In this document: one piece after another, positions 59,461-64,000 of the stretch
How the letters are laid out: each line of letters begins with the position of its first letter
Position numbering within the stretch: the stretch's first letter is position 1
Assembly: GCF_965216805.1 (NCBI RefSeq)
Contig: NZ_CBDCGN010000002.1
Coordinates: 310,001 to 374,000 of the forward strand
Reading direction: 5' to 3'
DNA: 64,000 nt
Origin: Panacagrimonas sp965216805
GTDB lineage: Bacteria > Pseudomonadota > Gammaproteobacteria > Nevskiales > Nevskiaceae
Notes under the pieces: generated by a model
Database searches by the model: none
What the model saw: only the letters and a program-made list of their open reading frames with translations
What the model was told of the DNA's origin: nothing
Position numbers and translations under genes: made by a program

Positions 59461-59961
59461 TCAGCGGCAATGGGTGTCGGCCTGTTCCTTGGCCGCATTC
59501 AGACGACGCATGAACTCGTCTTCTTCCATGCGCGCGAGATTGCCGTCGTCGGCCGGGATCACCAGGCGCCGCGCCGTGCGCTCTTCCAGAAACGCCACGC
59601 GATCGCGTGCCTCTCGGCATTTGCGCTGCGCGGTTTCCTTTTCCTGCTTGGCCTTGGCCTCTGCTTCCTCGCGCGCTTTGTTTTCGGCCTCGCGCCTTTG
59701 CAGGAACTGGCGGGTGCGCTCCTGCATGCTGGGTTCGCTGGCTGCGGGCGCGGCCCCGGCGCCCTCGTCGGCGCTGCTGCGCGGCGCGCCGTGTGCTTCG
59801 ATAACGTCGTAGGCGGTGCCGCGGGGCGGCACCTGACCGAAGTGAACCTGGCCATTGGCGTCCACCCAGCGGTACACGGTGGCAGCGGCGGCAGGTGGCA
59901 CCAGTCCTGGATGCAGGCTGGGCACCAGGGCCAGCAGCAACGCAACGATGACAGGCTTCAT
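59461..59961 (-). CDS. DUF4124 secreted protein
   Basis: 166 residues. Signal peptide (MKPVIVALLLALVPSLHPGL, cleavage after PAAAA), then the DUF4124 core TVYRWVDANGQVHFGQVPPR and a charged coiled-coil segment (RREAENKAREEAEAKAKQEK). Periplasmic, function unknown. ATG 59961, GGAG seven bases upstream. Confidence 0.88.
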   Translation of the reverse strand: MKPVIVALLLALVPSLHPGLVPPAAAATVYRWVDANGQVHFGQVPPRGTAYDVIEAHGAPRSSADEGAGAAPAASEPSMQERTRQFLQRREAENKAREEAEAKAKQEKETAQRKCREARDRVAFLEERTARRLVIPADDGNLARMEEDEFMRRLNAAKEQADTHCR

Positions 59962-60008
59962 GCAGGGCTCCGGTTCCACCAAGGTGCGACCGGGATCATA
60001 ACGTCAGC

Positions 60009-61343
60009 TCAGCGCGGCGCCTGATCGCGCGCACCGGAGAGCGTGAAGCGCTCGGGGTCGAACGCGATCTCGACCCGTTCCGGATCGCCCTCGTCGATGC
60101 CCAGGACCAGATAGCGTCGGGTGCCCAGTTCGTAGGACACCTCCACGGCTGGAATCAGCGTGGCGCGGTCGTAGGCCATGATCGTGTGCACTTCCTGCGA
60201 GCGCCACAAACGATCGCGGTTGTCGTACAGGTCGACCATCAGAATCTGCCAGCTGTCCTCGTCGATGTAGAACGTACGGCGCTTGTAGCGATGCGTGGCG
60301 TTGGGCTTAAGGCTGGCCTCGATCACCCACACGCGATGGACCTCGTAGCGTGTCAGCGCCGGGTTCAGGTGCGCCGGGCGGATCAGCTCGCGCAGGTTCA
60401 CGCGCCCGCTGTGGGCGGCGTAGGCGTTGTACGGCACCACCATCTCGCGCTTGTCGGCGATCCGCCACAGGTAGCGTTCGGGACTGCCGAAGTAGGTGTC
60501 GAGCTGATCGTCGGTGCGCAGGTTCTCGGACAGAATGGCGGGGCTGTCGTAGCCGTAGGTCTTCTCCAGCCGCATGCGACGCGGGCCCGGCAATTGTCGC
60601 CACAGCTTCTGCGGCTGGGCGTCGAAGTTGGCCGGTTCGTGGATCAGACTCAGAAAACCTTCTATGCGCTCGGGCTGCAGCGCCACCTGCAGCCATTTCA
60701 GCGCGATGCCGTCCTCGACCGCGCCTTCGGGTCCGGCGTACGGCATGCCGACGTCCTCGCGCATTCGCAGCACGTGCGCGCCGCCGGACTGGGTGACCGT
60801 TGCCTGTGTCACCCAGCGACTGTAGCCGGTGCCGCGATAACGCAGCTTGTGGTTCCAGATCGGCTCCACGCCGTCCTTGGGAATGGGGAAGGGCACCGCG
60901 GTGGCTGCGTCGCGCACACCGTTGCCGCTCGGCAGCAGGCTGGCGCCGATGGCGTTGCGATAGGCCGCCTCGTACACCGCCCCGGGATTGGCGAAACTGC
61001 GCCGCGTCGGGTAGACCGGCATGCTGAAGCTGGGATGCTCGCGCACCATCTCGATCTGCGCCGGCGACAGGAAATCCAGCCACTTCTCCAGGGTATCGCC
61101 GTTGATCACGGCGTAGGGTTGGTCGTCCGCATAGGGGTTGCAGTAACGGTTGCCTTCAACGTGGCAGGGTGGCGGTGCGGTCAGGCCGCCGCGCCACTCG
61201 GGAATGGTGCCTTCGGCATTGCCCGCTCGTTCGGCACCCATCGGCGTCAGGCGGGCGCGCAGCTGGCTGGCCTCGCGCTCGGTGACCTTGGCGGCCACGG
61301 GCAGGGTGGCGAACAGAAAAATCAAACAAGCGTGCAGCCGCAT
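60009..61343 (-). CDS. DUF1329 secreted/outer-membrane-associated protein
   Basis: 444 residues, signal peptide MRLHACLIFLFATLPVAA, then a DUF1329 domain (LTPMGAERAGNAEGTIPEW, FANPGAVYEAAYRN, RRMRLEKTYGYDSPAILSEN, YKRRTFYIDEDSWQILMVDL). The family has a LolB/LppX-like lipid-binding fold and often accompanies FadL-type or RND lipid transport. Role unknown here. ATG 61343 is preferred over a long upstream extension. Confidence 0.88.
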   Translation of the reverse strand: MRLHACLIFLFATLPVAAKVTEREASQLRARLTPMGAERAGNAEGTIPEWRGGLTAPPPCHVEGNRYCNPYADDQPYAVINGDTLEKWLDFLSPAQIEMVREHPSFSMPVYPTRRSFANPGAVYEAAYRNAIGASLLPSGNGVRDAATAVPFPIPKDGVEPIWNHKLRYRGTGYSRWVTQATVTQSGGAHVLRMREDVGMPYAGPEGAVEDGIALKWLQVALQPERIEGFLSLIHEPANFDAQPQKLWRQLPGPRRMRLEKTYGYDSPAILSENLRTDDQLDTYFGSPERYLWRIADKREMVVPYNAYAAHSGRVNLRELIRPAHLNPALTRYEVHRVWVIEASLKPNATHRYKRRTFYIDEDSWQILMVDLYDNRDRLWRSQEVHTIMAYDRATLIPAVEVSYELGTRRYLVLGIDEGDPERVEIAFDPERFTLSGARDQAPR

Positions 61344-61396
61344 TTCCAGCCTCGTTGGTGGAATGGAGGGGGTCAAACTCGATAGTGCAGCAGATT

Positions 61397-62590
61397 TCAG
61401 CGCTTGAGCCAAGAACGCGGATCGACGGCATTGGTTCCCTGCCGAATCTCGAAGTAGACGCCGTTGCGATCCTGTCCGCCGCTGTTGCCGGCGGTTCCGA
61501 GCGAGTTGCCGGCGGTCAGCGTTTCGCCGACTTCCACCGCGGATTCCTGCAAATGGCCGTAAAGCGACAGATAAGGGCCGGGATGATCGACGATCACCAG
61601 CAGCCCGTAGCGCTGCACCCAGCCGACGTACACCACGCGACCGTCGGCCACCGCGCGCACCGGGGCGCCGGCCGGGGACTCGATCCACCAGCCGTTCCAG
61701 GTCAGCGGGCCGCCGCCCTTGGGACTGCCGAAGCCGGCCAGCAGCTTGCCGCGTAGCGGCCATGGCAGGCGTCCGCGCTGGCTCTTGAACGGCACGCCGC
61801 GTTCGTATTTCATGGTGGGCGAATCGCGCAGCGCCTGGCGCAGGCTCTCCAGCAGCTTCTCGACGCGCCCCTGCTCGGCGCGCGCGCGCGCAATTTCGGT
61901 GTCGCGGCTGACGGTGCGTTGGCGCAGCGCCTCGAGCTGGGTGCGCCGCGCCTTCTGCGCCGCCTGCAACTCGCCTAATCGCGCCTGCTGCTGCTGCTGT
62001 TTGGTCTCCAGCCCGGCCTGTTCTTCCTTGAGGAAGGCTTCGGCGATGCGCAGCTGCTCGATGGTGGCAAGCAGATCGCGCACCTGTTCCTGCAGCGCAC
62101 CGGCCAGGGTCGATGTGTCGGCGTCCAGGCGTTCCATCCCGCCTTGCGGACCTTGGCGGAACAGCATCTGCAGGCGCCCGGGGTTGCCGGCCATGTAGCT
62201 GGCGCGCAGAGCCCGCGCGAGGTCGTCGCGGCGGGCTTCGGCCTGTTGCAGGGCTTTGTCCTGCTCGGCCTGGGCGGCGCGTACCTGCTGCTGTTGCGCC
62301 TCAACCTCGGCGCGCGCGAGACGCAGGGCGGCGGCCGCGGCGGACAGCGCCTTTTCCGCAGCCTCAATGTCTTGGCGCAAGCGGTCCTGATGGCGCCGGT
62401 CGCCCGCCTGCTCGCGATCCAGTTCGGCCACGCGCGCGCGCAAGGTCTTGAGTTCGGACTCGCGGCGCTGGGATTCGGTATCGCCCAGCGTCGCCGTCGG
62501 CACGAGGATTGCAAAGCAGAGCAGAGCGATCCGGCTCGCGGCGCAAGGATGGGTTCGGCGTCGGCGGGCGCACGATGCGATAATCGACAT
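61397..62590 (-). CDS. envC: EnvC-like murein hydrolase activator
   Basis: 397 residues. Signal segment (about 20-36), long coiled coil (about 40-265: RVAELDREQAGDRRHQDRLR ..., many Gln/Ala heptads), then a degenerate LytM/M23 domain: LTWNGWWIESPAGAPVRAVA, DHPGPYLSLYGHL, TAGNSGGQDRNGVYFEIRQG. The first zinc ligands are missing (N and W instead of H and D), as in E. coli EnvC, which activates AmiA/AmiB amidases at division. Start ATG 62590. Confidence 0.92.
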   Translation of the reverse strand: MSIIASCARRRRTHPCAASRIALLCFAILVPTATLGDTESQRRESELKTLRARVAELDREQAGDRRHQDRLRQDIEAAEKALSAAAAALRLARAEVEAQQQQVRAAQAEQDKALQQAEARRDDLARALRASYMAGNPGRLQMLFRQGPQGGMERLDADTSTLAGALQEQVRDLLATIEQLRIAEAFLKEEQAGLETKQQQQQARLGELQAAQKARRTQLEALRQRTVSRDTEIARARAEQGRVEKLLESLRQALRDSPTMKYERGVPFKSQRGRLPWPLRGKLLAGFGSPKGGGPLTWNGWWIESPAGAPVRAVADGRVVYVGWVQRYGLLVIVDHPGPYLSLYGHLQESAVEVGETLTAGNSLGTAGNSGGQDRNGVYFEIRQGTNAVDPRSWLKR

Positions 62591-62681
62591 ACGCGATGGT
62601 GTCACGTCGCGTACGCCTTTCGCAGCCGGCAATGCTGCGCGCTCCGTTTTTTCGCGTCACCGCAACGATCGGTCCACAACC

Positions 62682-63107
62682 ATGCAGCAGTTCATCGAAT
62701 TCATCGGTAACAACATTCCGCTGTTTGCGGCGTTCGTCGTGGTGCTGGCCCTGTTGGTTGCCAACGAGGTGCACGGCAGCCTCACCGGTGGCAAGCGCCT
62801 GACCGCGCTGGAAGCGGTACGCATGATCAACGACCGCGAGCCCCTGATCGTCGATCTTCGTCCGCTCGGCGAGTTCAAGAAAGGCCACATGCTCAACGCC
62901 GTCAACCTGCCGCTAGCCAAGCTGGAGGATCGCGTCGGCGAGCTGGGCAAGGACCGTAGCCGGCCGGTGCTGGTGTACTGCGCGATGGGCGTTTCCAGCA
63001 CGGATGGGGTGGCCAGGCTCAAGAAGCTGGGCTTCACCGAGGTCTACCCCATTCGGGGCGGGCTCAACGCCTGGCTGCAGAACAACCTGCCGGTGACCAC
63101 GAAATAA
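62682..63107 (+). CDS. yibN: Membrane-anchored rhodanese-like protein
   Basis: 141 residues. One N-terminal membrane helix (about 12-30), then a rhodanese domain with active cysteine C100 in VYCAMGVSS. It matches E. coli YibN in length, topology and position before grxC-secB. Sulfurtransferase activity is presumed. The secB-grxC gene order supports the symbol. Confidence 0.92.
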   Translation: MQQFIEFIGNNIPLFAAFVVVLALLVANEVHGSLTGGKRLTALEAVRMINDREPLIVDLRPLGEFKKGHMLNAVNLPLAKLEDRVGELGKDRSRPVLVYCAMGVSSTDGVARLKKLGFTEVYPIRGGLNAWLQNNLPVTTK

Positions 63108-63116
63108 AGCGATGCC

Positions 63117-63374
63117 ATGAACGCCGTTCGCGTCTACAGCACCCTGTTTTGTCCGTACTGCGTGATGGCCAAGCGTCTGCTCGACGGCAAGGGCGTGCGC
63201 TTCGAGGAAATCCGCGTCGACGAAGACCAGGCGCGGCGCGAAGAGATGATGCGCGTCAGCGGGCGCCGTACGGTGCCGCAGATTTTCGTTGGCGATACCC
63301 ACGTCGGCGGGTGCGACGAGCTGTACGCACTGGACCGGGCCGGCCAGCTGGACCCCTTGCTGCGCGGAAGCTGA
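63117..63374 (+). CDS. grxC: Glutaredoxin 3
   Basis: 85 residues. Redox motif CPYC (C12, C15), cis-proline in RRTVPQIFVGDTHVGGCDEL. Glutathione-dependent reductant for disulfides and ribonucleotide reductase. It starts nine bases after yibN. Confidence 0.97.
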   Translation: MNAVRVYSTLFCPYCVMAKRLLDGKGVRFEEIRVDEDQARREEMMRVSGRRTVPQIFVGDTHVGGCDELYALDRAGQLDPLLRGS

Positions 63375-63478
63375 GGGCGGCAGCGGTTCCGAGCGGGTAT
63401 CCTTGCGCCCGCTTCGACGTCTCGCGATTCATCCGCGAGCATCGGATTCTTTCCCTGCCCCGCCACGAGAAATCACCC

Positions 63479-63994
63479 ATGGCTGAAGAAAACGCCGCTG
63501 CCGGCAACGGCGCGCAAAAGCCCAACCGACAGGTTCTATTGCAGAAGATCTACGTCAAGGACGCGTCCATCGAGGTGCCGCAGGCACCGCAGATCTTCGC
63601 CACCAATGTACAACCGCAGATCGACGTCAACGTCGGCACCCAGATGAAGCCGATGAAGGATGATCTGTTCGATGTCGTCCTGACCGTTACCGTCACCGCC
63701 AAGACCGGCGACGACACCGCGTTTCTGGTCGAAGTGCAGCAGGCAGGCATTTTTCTGGTGCGCGGCTTCGACAATCCTCAGGAAAAAGGCGCAATTCTCG
63801 GCGGCTACTGCCCAAGCATGCTGTTCGCGTTCGCCCGCGAAGCGGTATGCGACTTCGTGCAGAAGGCCGGCTTCCCGCAGTTGTTGTTGCAGCCGATCAA
63901 CTTCGAGGCCCTGTATCTGGAGCACTTGGCGCGCCAGCGTGCCGAATCCAAATCCGTCATCACCGACCCCTCCGCGGCACCGGCCACGCACTGA
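63479..63994 (+). CDS. secB: Protein-export chaperone SecB
   Basis: 171 residues. Core: LLQKIYVKDASIEVPQAPQI, VLTVTVTAKTGDDTAFLVEV, GYCPSMLFAFAREAVCDFVQ and GFPQLLLQPINFEALYL. It holds preproteins unfolded for SecA. ATG 63479. The gene ends six bases before the window edge; gpsA is the expected next gene. Confidence 0.98.
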   Translation: MAEENAAAGNGAQKPNRQVLLQKIYVKDASIEVPQAPQIFATNVQPQIDVNVGTQMKPMKDDLFDVVLTVTVTAKTGDDTAFLVEVQQAGIFLVRGFDNPQEKGAILGGYCPSMLFAFAREAVCDFVQKAGFPQLLLQPINFEALYLEHLARQRAESKSVITDPSAAPATH

Positions 63995-64000
63995 GGTCTT

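Overview
This is a GC-rich gammaproteobacterial chromosome segment, most likely from the Xanthomonadales (Xanthomonadaceae or Rhodanobacteraceae). The assignment rests on gene content and order: a yibN-grxC-secB cluster, an envC-like gene nearby, a split pntA1-pntA2-pntB transhydrogenase, a fused MtnC-type methionine-salvage enzyme, RAYT/REP families and a fused glucosylglycerol phosphatase/synthase. It is an inference, since no rRNA or other marker is present. I saw no rRNA, tRNA, CRISPR array, prophage or replication origin.

Layout. 1-6 kb: a glucosylglycerol (osmolyte) enzyme running off the left edge, a thiolase, a crotonase, an SDR, a PQQ sugar dehydrogenase and dut. 6.1-17.1 kb: an accessory island between dut and coaBC, two genes that are normally adjacent. 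It holds a Y1 transposase, seven or eight copies of a short non-autonomous element with matching ends, an IS3 fragment, at least five intact or broken toxin-antitoxin modules, and a type IV pilin locus (pilA with a sigma-54 promoter, a frameshifted sulfatase-like gene, a TfpZ-like accessory gene). 17.1-24.4 kb: coaBC, an MHS transporter, a RAYT with its REP array, maeB, radC, rpmB, rpmG. 24.4-28.5 kb: mgtE with a terminator-bearing leader, then mtnB, mtnD, mtnC. 28.6-43.4 kb: a nucleotidase lipoprotein, an OYE/FAD oxidoreductase pair, a ferritin-like protein, an acyltransferase, cysQ, yrfG, a cNMP-patatin protein, a thioesterase, a Nudix hydrolase, an HD hydrolase, and a GST/GMC oxidoreductase/TAT-subunit operon. 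43.5-47.8 kb: moxR and a desB-desC/desT fatty-acid desaturation module with two palindromic operators. 47.8-56.7 kb: a flavin-binding protein, a GFA protein, a FadL porin, manB-manC and the pnt operon. 56.8-64 kb: mscL, a complete IS5-type insertion, an epimerase-like gene, DUF4124 and DUF1329 genes, envC, and yibN-grxC-secB.

The most unusual signal is at gene 3' ends. mtnB and moxR, 16 kb apart and unrelated, each have their last codons tandemly repeated, and in both cases the copies are joined by the stop TGA followed by the same eight-base linker TGAGCARC. The linker creates an ATG overlapping the stop, so every downstream copy is a tiny Met-Ser-Asn/Ser-Glu reading frame ending in the same tail. 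pntB and the RAYT gene also carry duplicated 3' ends, without that linker. The pntA1 C-terminus and several gene ends are built from, or abut, short palindromic or heptad repeats. The second notable system is the island's element family, which shares its ends with the Y1 transposase unit, carries a built-in intrinsic terminator and has truncated or re-ended several toxin-antitoxin genes.
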